DNA of 64,000 nt from GCA-003244245 sp050699815 (GTDB lineage: Bacteria > Actinomycetota > Actinomycetes > Mycobacteriales > Pseudonocardiaceae). The notes below the pieces were generated by a model. It was not told the DNA's origin, did no database searches, and saw only the letters and a list, made by a program, of their open reading frames with translations. The number at the start of each line of letters is the position of its first letter. Position 1 is the first letter of the stretch. The stretch covers positions 1 through 64,000 of the forward strand of contig JBOHFT010000003.1 in assembly GCA_050699815.1 (NCBI GenBank). Reading direction: 5' to 3'. Positions 18,470 to 26,753 of this stretch are shown here, in pieces. Position numbers and translations under genes: made by a program.

Positions 18470-19951
18470 ATGGAGCTCCAGGACTATCTCCGCATGCTGC
18501 GGCGCGGCTGGCTGACGGTCGTCGTCGTCACCGCCGTGGGTGTCGGGTTGGCATCGCTGTACGCTGCTCTCGCACCGCGGGTCTTCGACGCGACAACGGT
18601 CCTCTTCGTCTCGGCGGGCGACCCGACGACCATCAGTGACCTGCAGCAGGGCGCGCAGTTCGTGACCAGTGCCGTCGTCACCTACTCCGAGATCATCGAC
18701 TCGAGCACGGTTCTCGGGCCGGTGGCCGAGGAGCTGCGGCTGCGACAGAGCGTCGATGACCTCGCCGCGATGGTGACGGTGTCCGTCCGCGAGGAAACGA
18801 CGTTGATCGACGTCACGGTGTCCGGGGAGACCCCGGAGCTGGTGGCGACCGTGGCCAATGCGGCTGCCGACAGCGCCATCCGGATCATCCCGACGCTCCA
18901 GGCCACGCCGAAAGGACAACCCCTGGTCCGGTTGCAGCAGATCCGACCGGCCGTGGAACCCACCATCGCGGGCAGTCCGGACGTCCAGCGGATCCTGACC
19001 GTCGGCCTCGTCGTGGGCCTGTGCGTCGGCCTCGGCGCCACGATCGCCCGGCAGACCCTGAATACCCGCATCCGGCGGCCGGACGATGTCCGGGACCTGA
19101 CCGGGATCCCCCTGCTGGGCGTGCTTCCGCGGTGGGCGCCCGCGCAACGTCTCCCGCAGCGCAAGAAGGTGGGCGGACTGACCCTGGTTGTGCGGGACGA
19201 TCCCTCGTCCGCCGCCGGCGAGGCCTTCCGGACCCTGCGGACCAACCTCCGCTTCCTGGAGTCGAGGGACCTGAGGAGCCTGGTCTTCACCACCGTGGCC
19301 GACGACCAGCACGGAGCTGAGGTCGCAGCTAATCTAGCGTGGACGCTCGCCCAGGCAGGCCAGCGGGTCCTCCTCGTCGATCTCGACCTTCGTCGGTCGA
19401 GCGTCGGCGAGGCGGTTGGTATCCGGCCAGGTACCGGTCTCGCCGACGTCCTCACCCGACAGGCCGACCTATCGGATGTGATCCACGACACCACAAACCC
19501 GCTGCTGCGGATCGTGCTCGCGGGTACCCCGCAACCGAATCCGTCTGATCTGCTGAGTGCACCGCACATGACCAGCCTGCTCCGGCAGATGGAGCGGGAC
19601 TACGACTACGTGATCCTCCACGCGCCACCCCTGCTCCCCTACGCCGACGCCGCCGTCATCTCTGCAGCCGCGGCAGGCACGTTCGTGTCCGTCGCCGCCG
19701 GTCGCACCAAGGCTCATGAGGTGACCACGGCGCTCGGTGCACTCGCCAACGTGCAGGTCAGGCCGCTGGGTATGGTGCTGACCGGAGCACGCCGTGCCGA
19801 CTCCGACGGGCACGGCGTCCGGGGGAAACCCGCGGCAGCCCGCCGTCACGAACGACAGTCCCACGCTCCAACACCATCCCGTCCAGCCATCGCGGCGGCC
19901 GACTCCGGTCCGTCGCGACGCACCCGCCAGGCACGCGACGGACTCCGATGA
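18470..19951 (+). CDS. Wzz/BY-kinase-like chain-length protein with degenerate Walker A
   Basis: This polysaccharide co-polymerase family controls chain length. It has a Wzz domain with transmembrane segments near residues 15-38 and 175-195, then a cytoplasmic P-loop ATPase domain. Walker A' is intact (VLLVDLDLRR, about residue 297). At the Walker A position (about 271-287) the sequence reads TTVADDQHGAEVAAN, lacking the GK[ST] signature. The C-terminal tail has no Tyr cluster, so kinase activity is doubtful. The ATG at 18470 follows GGGGGAGG and gives 493 aa. It overlaps the next gene by 4 bp. Confidence 0.88.
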   Translation: MELQDYLRMLRRGWLTVVVVTAVGVGLASLYAALAPRVFDATTVLFVSAGDPTTISDLQQGAQFVTSAVVTYSEIIDSSTVLGPVAEELRLRQSVDDLAAMVTVSVREETTLIDVTVSGETPELVATVANAAADSAIRIIPTLQATPKGQPLVRLQQIRPAVEPTIAGSPDVQRILTVGLVVGLCVGLGATIARQTLNTRIRRPDDVRDLTGIPLLGVLPRWAPAQRLPQRKKVGGLTLVVRDDPSSAAGEAFRTLRTNLRFLESRDLRSLVFTTVADDQHGAEVAANLAWTLAQAGQRVLLVDLDLRRSSVGEAVGIRPGTGLADVLTRQADLSDVIHDTTNPLLRIVLAGTPQPNPSDLLSAPHMTSLLRQMERDYDYVILHAPPLLPYADAAVISAAAAGTFVSVAAGRTKAHEVTTALGALANVQVRPLGMVLTGARRADSDGHGVRGKPAAARRHERQSHAPTPSRPAIAAADSGPSRRTRQARDGLR

Positions 19952-21057
19952 TGGCCGGCGTCCTCGTCCACGAGTGGATCGCTCAGGAGGGCGGCTCGGA
20001 GAACGTGCTGCAGGCAATGGGCGAGACCTTTCCGGACGCCGAGATGCTGTGCCTGTGGAACCAGTCGACGGGCCGGTTTGACCCGGCCAGGGTGCGGGAG
20101 TCATGGCTGGCCCGAACGCCGCTGCGCCATCACAAGGCCCTGGCGCTGCCCCTGATGCCCGCGACGTGGAGGTTCCTCGACTACCGCGGCTACGACTGGG
20201 CGCTGATCAGCTCGCACGCCTTCGCGCACCACGCCCGGTTCCGCGGCGCGCCGCACGGGTTCCGGCGCATGGTCTACGTGCACACGCCAGCCCGGTACGT
20301 CTGGACGCCGGACTTCGACGCCCGCGGGGACAACCCGGCCGCCCGGTTCGCCTCCTACGGCCTGCGTCCCCTCGACCGCCGTCGGGCGAAGGAGGGCGCC
20401 GAGTTCGCCGCCAACAGTGCGTTCGTGCGCAGGCGAATCCGGATCGCCTGGGGGGTGGACGCCCGGGTCATCTACCCGCCGGTCGACGTCGAGCGCATCC
20501 AGTCCGTTCCGGACTGGCGGGACCGCCTGACGCCGACCGAGTCCACGATCCTGGAGGCGCTTCCCGACGGCTTCCTCCTCGGGGCGTCGCGGTTCATCCC
20601 CTACAAGCGGCTCGAGGAGGTCATCCGGGTCGGCGAGGCGGCGGGCCGACCGGTGGTGCTGGCGGGACGGGGACCGAGCCTGCCGGTGCTGCAGGAGGCC
20701 GCGGCCGGGGTCGACGTCCCCGTGCACTTCGTCCATGCCCCGTCGAAGGCGCTCCTGTACGCCCTCTACCAGCAGACTTCGTTGTTCGTCTTCCCCGCCG
20801 TCGAGGACTTCGGGATCATGCCCGTGGAGGCGATGGCCGCCGGTGCCCCCGTGCTGGCCCGGGACGAGGGAGGCGCGGCCGAGAGCGTCGTGCCTGGTCG
20901 TACCGGGTCATTGATCGGCTTCGCCTCGGCAGGCGAGATACGCGAGGGGGTGGACGTCGCGATGTCCACCGATCGGTCCCAGCGCACCGCCCGGGCCCGG
21001 GACTTCGGGGCGAAACGCTTCCGGGACGAGATCACCGCATGGGTGGGCGAGCGATGA
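19948..21057 (+). CDS. Glycosyltransferase family 4
   Basis: A retaining GT-B glycosyltransferase. The N-terminal domain has VHEWIAQEGGSENV, a glycan-acceptor loop. The C-terminal nucleotide-sugar domain contains FIPYKRLEEVI and, near residues 285-300, the EX7E-type motif FPAVEDFGIMPVEAMAAG. The length of 369 aa is normal. It overlaps both neighbours by ATGA junctions and so lies in one operon with the Wzz-like gene and the next transferase. The linkage formed is unknown. Confidence 0.92.
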   Translation: MMAGVLVHEWIAQEGGSENVLQAMGETFPDAEMLCLWNQSTGRFDPARVRESWLARTPLRHHKALALPLMPATWRFLDYRGYDWALISSHAFAHHARFRGAPHGFRRMVYVHTPARYVWTPDFDARGDNPAARFASYGLRPLDRRRAKEGAEFAANSAFVRRRIRIAWGVDARVIYPPVDVERIQSVPDWRDRLTPTESTILEALPDGFLLGASRFIPYKRLEEVIRVGEAAGRPVVLAGRGPSLPVLQEAAAGVDVPVHFVHAPSKALLYALYQQTSLFVFPAVEDFGIMPVEAMAAGAPVLARDEGGAAESVVPGRTGSLIGFASAGEIREGVDVAMSTDRSQRTARARDFGAKRFRDEITAWVGER

Positions 21058-22076
21058 GGCGCGTCGTCATCAACCAGAGCTACCGAGCACAGGTCGTCAC
21101 CGGGCAGCAGCGCTACGCAACCGAGATCGCCCGCCGGCTGGAGTCATCAATGCCGTGCACCGGGGCCGGGCCGACGGGCTTATGGTCCGCGAGCACACTG
21201 CGCGTCTGGGCCTGGGTGCAGCTCGTGCTTCCCCTGCTCGCGCGGGGAGCAACCGTGCTCTCCATGACGTCGCGGGCACCGCTATGGCACCGCCGCCACG
21301 TTCTGGTGGTCCACGATCTGTTCGTGCTGACCAATCCGGAGTGGTACTCGCGAGCCTACGTCTGGACGCACGCCCCGCTGCTCCGTGCCCAGATTCGCAG
21401 CGCGGCCGCGGTCGTGGCGGTAAGCCAGCCCGTCGCGGACCAGCTCGCCCGCCTGCGCTCCGGTCCGGTCGCCGTTGCGCCGAACGCCCCCAGCGACGTG
21501 TTCCGGCCCCCGGCCGCCGGCCAGCCGGACGGTGCGGCCCTGGCGGACCGGGGGCTGGTGACCGGCTCCTACTTCCTGGCCGTGGGGAGCCGGGACCCCC
21601 GCAAGAACCTGGGACGGTTGGCCGAGGCATACGGGCGCCTGACCGACGACGAGCGCCGCCGGTTCCCCCTAGTGGTCGTGGGTGGCGCCAGCGCGATCTA
21701 CCGGAACCAGGAAGTCGAATGGCCCATCGGCACGGTCGACGTGGGTTACGTGACCGACGACGAGCTCCGTCAGCTCTACCGTGGAGCCCGTTCGGTGGTC
21801 TCCATCAGCAAGGCGGAAGGCTTCGGGTGTCCGCTCGTCGAGGCGGCTGCCGCCGGGGCCCGCAGCTTACTTGTCTCCGACATCGAGGTTTTCCGCTGGG
21901 TCTGCGGCGACACCGCCCGGTACGTCGACCCGTCGTCCACGGCCAGCATCGTCGAAGGTCTGCGCGCCGAGATCGAGAATCCCCGACAGCAGGAGTTGAA
22001 CCTTGACAGATTCAGCTGGGACGCCAGCGCGTCCGTCATCAGAGATGTCTGCCTCGAGGTCGCCGGCCGAGGATGA
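21054..22076 (+). CDS. Glycosyltransferase family 4, mannosyltransferase-like
   Basis: A GT-B enzyme of 340 aa. VVHDLFVLTNPEWYS and AVVAVSQPVADQL are in the N-terminal domain. SRDPRKNLGRLAEAY and SISKAEGFGCPLVEAAAAG (EX7E motif) are in the C-terminal domain. ATG 21054 overlaps the previous stop (ATGA); the frame extends upstream, but that part is antisense-quality sequence. The acceptor-binding N-terminal domain is somewhat short. Its role is extension of the lipid-linked repeat unit, inferred from context. Confidence 0.9.
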   Translation: MRRVVINQSYRAQVVTGQQRYATEIARRLESSMPCTGAGPTGLWSASTLRVWAWVQLVLPLLARGATVLSMTSRAPLWHRRHVLVVHDLFVLTNPEWYSRAYVWTHAPLLRAQIRSAAAVVAVSQPVADQLARLRSGPVAVAPNAPSDVFRPPAAGQPDGAALADRGLVTGSYFLAVGSRDPRKNLGRLAEAYGRLTDDERRRFPLVVVGGASAIYRNQEVEWPIGTVDVGYVTDDELRQLYRGARSVVSISKAEGFGCPLVEAAAAGARSLLVSDIEVFRWVCGDTARYVDPSSTASIVEGLRAEIENPRQQELNLDRFSWDASASVIRDVCLEVAGRG

Positions 22077-22959
22077 GCAGCGCAGAGCACCGCGCGTGGC
22101 TGTCGTGCTCGCCTCGGCCGAGCGTCCCGCACTGCTGGCCGAGGCGCTGCATTCCTGCTCGGCGCAACGCGGTGTCGCCTTCCACGGCGTTGTCTCGGTG
22201 CCGGACGAGGCGAGCCTGCCGGAGGACCGGTCGCTGCTGGCCGGCTGGCGGGTCGTGACGGGAGTCCGCGGCCTGGCCGCTCAGCGCAACGCCGCGCTCG
22301 ACGTGCTCGAGCGGATCGACATCGTCGCCTTCTTCGACGATGACGCGGTCCTGAGGCCCGACTACCTCGCCAACGCCGTGCGCTTCCTCACCCGGCACCC
22401 CATGATCCTGGGCTCGACGGGCCGGGTCCTGCTCGACGGAGCGACGACGGGGGAGGTCGATCGGGACCGCGCGGCAGCCGCCCTGGGCCGGTCGACCGCG
22501 GAGGGGACGTCTGGTCGCTGGCGCCCGACCCGCGAGCTGTACGGGTGCAACTTCGTCGTGCGGGTCGCCGAGGCGCCGCACCTGCGGTTCGACGAGCGGT
22601 TGCCACTGTACTCGTGGCTAGAGGACCACGACTTCACCCGACGGTTGATGCGGCTCGGCCCGCTAGCGGAGGTGGACGACTGCGTCATCGTGCACCGGGC
22701 AGCGGCGTCGGGCGGCCGGCACAACCACCTGCGGCTCGGGTACTCGCAGGTGATGAACCCGATCTATCTGGCTCGCAAGGGCAGCTTCCCGGTCTGGCTG
22801 GCCGCACAGCAGATCTTCCGGCCGGTGGCGAAGAACGTCGCCCTCTCCGCCGTGGGACCGTCGAGGATATGGCGGCGCGAGCGGCTACGGGGCAACAGCA
22901 TGGCAATTCGCGACATCGCCCGAGGGCAGATTACGCCGGAACGCATCGTTGAGCTATGA
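22045..22959 (+). CDS. Glycosyltransferase family 2
   Basis: A GT-A type transferase. After a short polar N-terminus come VAVVLASAERPALLAEAL, the RGLAAQRNAAL contact segment and the metal-binding FFDDDAV (DxD). ELYGCNFVVR and LEDHDFTRRL (ED motif, catalytic base) follow. The ATG at 22045 gives 304 aa; a TTG at 22003 would add 14 residues. It overlaps the previous gene by about 30 bp and the next by 4 bp. Confidence 0.9.
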   Translation: MSASRSPAEDEQRRAPRVAVVLASAERPALLAEALHSCSAQRGVAFHGVVSVPDEASLPEDRSLLAGWRVVTGVRGLAAQRNAALDVLERIDIVAFFDDDAVLRPDYLANAVRFLTRHPMILGSTGRVLLDGATTGEVDRDRAAAALGRSTAEGTSGRWRPTRELYGCNFVVRVAEAPHLRFDERLPLYSWLEDHDFTRRLMRLGPLAEVDDCVIVHRAAASGGRHNHLRLGYSQVMNPIYLARKGSFPVWLAAQQIFRPVAKNVALSAVGPSRIWRRERLRGNSMAIRDIARGQITPERIVEL

Positions 22960-23757
22960 GCCGTTCCGCGAAGCAGCCCTACGCCCCGAAGTCTCATGAC
23001 CTGACGCTTCGCCTGACTGTGCGGGCGGCCGAAACCATGAATCGGCAGAGAACGGAGCGGATCCGAATGGACGACATGTACCGGGACGGCACATACAAGG
23101 AATTGAATCCGACATGGGGCGAAGGCGATGCGCCGTGGAAGGCGCGGCAGGTCCAGGGTATCTTGACCGACAATGAGGTCTCCTTCACGACCGTCGCCGA
23201 AGTCGGCTGCGGATCGGGCGAAATCCTCGTCCAGCTCTCCGGCGCGTTCCCGGATGCCGACTTCTCCGGTTACGACATCTCGCCCCATGCGATCAAGATC
23301 GCTGCCCGGCGGGCTCGTCCTCGGGTGCAGTTCCACCTGAAGGATCTCCTGCAGGATCCCGATGCGGACTTCGACGTCGTGCTGATCGCCGATGTGATCG
23401 AGCACGTGGCGGACTACATCGGTTTTGCCAAGGGGGTGCAGCGCCTCGGCAGGTGGAAGGTGTTTCATATCCCGCTCGACATCTCCGTCCAGTCCGTGAT
23501 CAGGATGTGGCCGATCCTGAACCTTCGAAAAGATGTCGGGCACATTCACTACTTTACGATGGACACTGCCATCGCCCTGTTGCGCGACTGCGGGTATAAG
23601 ATCATTGACTGGCGCTATACGGCGAGCCGCCTGGAGCTTCCCGACCAGCCCTGAGCAGTCGCGTCGTGGCGCCGGTGCGCAAGCTGCTGCACAGGATCAA
23701 CCCGGACCTTACGGTGCGGGTCCTCGGCGGCTACTCACTGCTCGTGCTCGCCGAGTA
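22956..23757 (+). pseudogene. SAM-dependent methyltransferase with a 3' frameshift
   Basis: A class I methyltransferase: SAM motif I is VAEVGCGSGEILVQL, and FDVVLIADVIEHV is motif II with the EH typical of the MetW/UbiG-like group. The annotated frame stops at 23654 after LELPDQP. Shifting one base at about 23649-23651 continues the protein as LSSRVVAPVRKLLHRINP, ending in GGYSLLVLAE with a stop at 23757, which is a normal family C-terminus. A single missing C in the CCC run at 23649-23651 explains this. The catalytic fold is complete before the shift, so a 232-aa product might still work; a sequencing error is also possible. Confidence 0.85.
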
Positions 23758-23788
23758 GGTCCACAGCCGGTATCCACGCGGGCGCCCG

Positions 23789-24577
23789 TCACCGCCGCAA
23801 CTTGTACCAGCCGTCCCAGTCCGACATGCTGCGAAACCTCCGCTCGTAGCCGTTCGCGGACATCAGGGCGTCCACGTCCCGCTCGTCGGCGCGCCCGTTA
23901 TGCTCGATCGCGACGAGGCGCGGCCGGTGCTTCGAGAAGTCGAAGGCCCGGAGTATCCGAAGCTCGGTCCCCTCCGTGTCCACGCTCATGAAGTCGACAA
24001 CGTCCGGCGCGGAGTATTCGTCGAGCAGGTCATTCAGGGAGACGGTGGCGACGGCGACCTGCCGCACCGCCGTGGCGCGCCGGGCGTCGGTGTGCAGGTC
24101 GCGCACGGCGTGGTCCGCGACGGTGGACAGCTCGGCGTCGCCGGTGAGGAGGAGACCGACCTCGTCGCCCGTGACGTCCCAGACGCACCGCTCGTCGACC
24201 GCGGCGGATCTGCTGCGCCGCAGCAGATCCGCCAGGTCGGGGTTCGGCTCGACGAGCAGCCCGGTCCAGCCAAACCGCTCCTCCAGCAGCTTGGTGTTGC
24301 TGTGCGACGTGCCGTCGTAGGCGCCGAACTCGACGAAGTAGCCGCGCGGCTGGAGGTCGAGCTCGTAGAGCACCCACAGGTCCTGGAGGATCTGCCCGTG
24401 GGCCAGGTGCCGCAGGCTCCCGCAGAAGGCCAGGAACCGGACCTCCTCGGAGGTGTTGTCCTGCCAGTGGTCGTGGAACCCGATCATCGCGAACACGGCC
24501 CGCGCCACTCGCGGAGTGCGCGCGAGGCGGTTCAGGGTGCCGACCGCCATGCGGTGGAACAGGGAACGGGCATTCAC
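23789..24577 (-). CDS. FkbM family methyltransferase
   Basis: Probably O-methylates a sugar in the polysaccharide. FVEFGAYDGTSHSNT (SAM binding, near residues 82-96), LLVEPNPDL and VDFMSVDTEGTELRIL are the FkbM hallmarks. IEHNG lies near the C-terminus. The length is 262 aa. The GTG at 24577 follows GGAAGGA. It is the last gene of a leftward set with the HAD pair (26686 to 23789). Confidence 0.92.
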   Translation of the reverse strand: MNARSLFHRMAVGTLNRLARTPRVARAVFAMIGFHDHWQDNTSEEVRFLAFCGSLRHLAHGQILQDLWVLYELDLQPRGYFVEFGAYDGTSHSNTKLLEERFGWTGLLVEPNPDLADLLRRSRSAAVDERCVWDVTGDEVGLLLTGDAELSTVADHAVRDLHTDARRATAVRQVAVATVSLNDLLDEYSAPDVVDFMSVDTEGTELRILRAFDFSKHRPRLVAIEHNGRADERDVDALMSANGYERRFRSMSDWDGWYKLRR

Positions 24578-24674
24578 GGGGGTCCTTCCCGGTGCTGCTG
24601 CGGTGTCTGTCGATCGCTGTCGTCCACAGGTACGTCGGCGGCGGGGTCGTCGGTGTCACGGCCCGCCGCCGCAT

Positions 24675-25904
24675 TCACGGCATTCGTGACCGACCTGTCA
24701 CTGCCCGGGTGAGCCATCGGGAGCCGTAGGCCATCTCGATCGCCGCCAGCAGGGGCCGCCGCAGCGGCGTACCCGACCTCGCGATCTCCCCCTCCCGCCA
24801 CATGCTCGCACCGCGCAGCGCGGCGATCGGCCCACGCCACGGGCGTGCCGACCACGTGGCGTCGGTGCCGAAGTCATGCGACCGGGTGCCCACGCCCAGC
24901 GCGCGGGCGTGGGCGCGATCCGGCCACACGAACGCCCGCCGGAACTCGCTCCACGCCTGGTCCGCATCGGCGACGATCCGCTCCGCCGGTGCGTGCGGGA
25001 GCGCGTCGAGGTAGTCCACGATCCCGTGGAACGCCGTGCCCGGCACCGGCCCGATCCGCGACCGCCAGCCGTCCACCTCCAGGTTCGAGCGCACGACGCC
25101 GTGGTTCTCCGCGAACGTGCGGACGCTGGGCAGCTCGGGCTCGAAGAGCCACTCGACGAAGTGCCAGTAGCGCAGCATCGCCGTGCGCCGCTGCAGGGGC
25201 GAGTACCCGTCGGCCTCCACGGAGAGGCCGAACGTCCGCGAGTAGCGGGTGGCCAGCCCGGGACGGTGGGACCGCGCGATGAGCGCCGAGCTGAAGCCGA
25301 TGTCGGGCACTCCCTCTGCCAGCAGCTGCCGTGTCGTTCCGTAGAGGCCGGTGTCGACGAGCACGGCGTGTCGACGGCCGCCGAGGGCGTCGCGCAGGTG
25401 CCGGGTGAACAGGGTGGCCTGCCGGGCGAGCGTGTTGGCGACGCACCGCCCGTCGGGATGCCGGAGCAGCGCGACGAATCCGTCGGGCGTGAATGGTGCC
25501 TCCCACCGCCCGGCTGCCGCCGTCGACGGTGCGACCCCGATCATGGCCAGCGCCACGCCGGACAGCGACGCGCGCGGGAACTCGTAGGACAGGGTCGACG
25601 CGGTGGACGGCAGCAACGCGTCGAGGTCCTCGTCGATGGTGCGCACGAGCGCGGGACGGATGGCCGCGACCCGCGACACCATGAGGGGCGCGACGTGCAC
25701 GGGGGACGGGAGCCCGGACACGGTGAGGAAGCGCTCGTAAGCCAGCTGGATTCGCAGTCCTCCCCGGGCGCAGAAAAGCAGGGCCGCGTCGTGGCGTCGC
25801 TCCAGCAACGACCCGAGAGACCATAGCCGCAGGCAGAACTCCGCGACGACGGGACCGAGCACGTCGCGCCCGAACGACTCGGGCGTCACCGGCTCGCGGC
25901 TCAC
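24675..25904 (-). CDS. Unidentified protein, probable partner of the upstream HAD hydrolase
   Basis: The 409-aa soluble protein starts with GTG 25904, which overlaps the HAD stop (GTGA). It carries LLFCARGGLRIQLAYERFL near residues 43-61 and LVDTGLYGTTRQLLAEGVP near 195-213. These resemble the second half of long HAD proteins in polysaccharide loci (COG5610 type), where an RDG-like motif and a VDxGxxGT motif occur. It therefore looks like the split-off C-terminal half of such a protein. The biochemical role is unknown. The assignment to that architecture is from memory of motifs and only moderately sure. Confidence 0.7.
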   Translation of the reverse strand: MSREPVTPESFGRDVLGPVVAEFCLRLWSLGSLLERRHDAALLFCARGGLRIQLAYERFLTVSGLPSPVHVAPLMVSRVAAIRPALVRTIDEDLDALLPSTASTLSYEFPRASLSGVALAMIGVAPSTAAAGRWEAPFTPDGFVALLRHPDGRCVANTLARQATLFTRHLRDALGGRRHAVLVDTGLYGTTRQLLAEGVPDIGFSSALIARSHRPGLATRYSRTFGLSVEADGYSPLQRRTAMLRYWHFVEWLFEPELPSVRTFAENHGVVRSNLEVDGWRSRIGPVPGTAFHGIVDYLDALPHAPAERIVADADQAWSEFRRAFVWPDRAHARALGVGTRSHDFGTDATWSARPWRGPIAALRGASMWREGEIARSGTPLRRPLLAAIEMAYGSRWLTRAVTGRSRMP

Positions 25905-26686
25905 CGCGCCCTCCGCATCGTCACCGGGAGGGCAAGGGCCTGGCCGGCCAGCTTCGTCGCCCGGTACCGGCGGTCGCGCGGGAGGTGCAGCGCGGTCCAC
26001 GAGGCCGCCCGCGCCATCCGCACGTCGACGTCGTGGCTGTCGCCCACGTGCAGGATGCGCTCCGCGGGGACGCCCTCCCGCCGCGCCACCTCGTCGAAGA
26101 TCCGGCCGGCGTGTTTCGTCAGCCCGACGTCGGCGCTGGAGTACACCTCGGCGAACGGGTGGTCGCCCACCACCGCGTCGACGATGCGGCGCAGATCGGG
26201 CCCGTCGTAGTAGGTGTCCGATACGGCGACGACCCGCAGGCCCGACCGGGTGGCCCGGTCGAACAGGTCCAGCAGCGGGCGGTGGGGGCGCAGGTGCCCA
26301 ATGTCGACCTCGACCTCAGTCTCCCGCAGGATGCGCGCCGCCTCGGTGTCCCGGCCCAGCGCCGCCGCGATCACCTCGCAGACGGACGTGAGCGACGCCT
26401 CGCCCTCGGGCCGCTCCATCGCCACTGCCCGGTAGGCGACGTTGTGGAAGGACCAGCGCAGGCGAGTGAGCACCGCGGGATCGACCTGCAGGCGGCGCGC
26501 CGCGCGGCGGCATGCGACGGCGAACCGGTCGCTCTCGATGGTGTGGTCGCGGAGCAGGACCGTGTCGAAGAGGTCGGTGGAGACAAGATCGTGGTCCCCG
26601 GCCGCGATCGCCTCGGCCAGGGCAGTCAGCGGTGTGGAGTCCCCGATCCCCTGGACCGGGCCGGTGTCATCGAAGATCGGGCGCAT
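25901..26686 (-). CDS. HAD superfamily hydrolase
   Basis: A phosphatase-like enzyme. Motif I reads STDLFDTVLLR near residue 36; the first position of the usual DxDxT pattern is altered (TDLFDT), with Asp still at the key second site. VVAVSDTYYDG is motif II. HAGRIFDEVARREG followed by ILHVGDSHDVDVRMA is motif IV (GDSxxxD). The length is 261 aa. ATG 26686 has AAGGAGG six nt upstream. It is translationally coupled to the next gene. Its substrate is probably a sugar phosphate, by context only. Confidence 0.86.
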   Translation of the reverse strand: MRPIFDDTGPVQGIGDSTPLTALAEAIAAGDHDLVSTDLFDTVLLRDHTIESDRFAVACRRAARRLQVDPAVLTRLRWSFHNVAYRAVAMERPEGEASLTSVCEVIAAALGRDTEAARILRETEVEVDIGHLRPHRPLLDLFDRATRSGLRVVAVSDTYYDGPDLRRIVDAVVGDHPFAEVYSSADVGLTKHAGRIFDEVARREGVPAERILHVGDSHDVDVRMARAASWTALHLPRDRRYRATKLAGQALALPVTMRRAR

Positions 26687-26753
26687 CTCACTGCCTCCTT
26701 GGCCGCCCGACCGTGGGGCGGTCCGTCCATTTTGCACCCTTTACGCTGACCGC
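26687..26753. promoter_or_regulatory. Divergent promoter region between the HAD gene and the flippase
   Basis: A 67-bp gap separates the divergent starts at 26686 and 26754. It holds the AAGGAGG of the HAD gene and a T-rich patch around 26729-26742. No clear -35/-10 pair is visible, but both promoters should lie here or overlap the coding starts. Confidence 0.4.
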
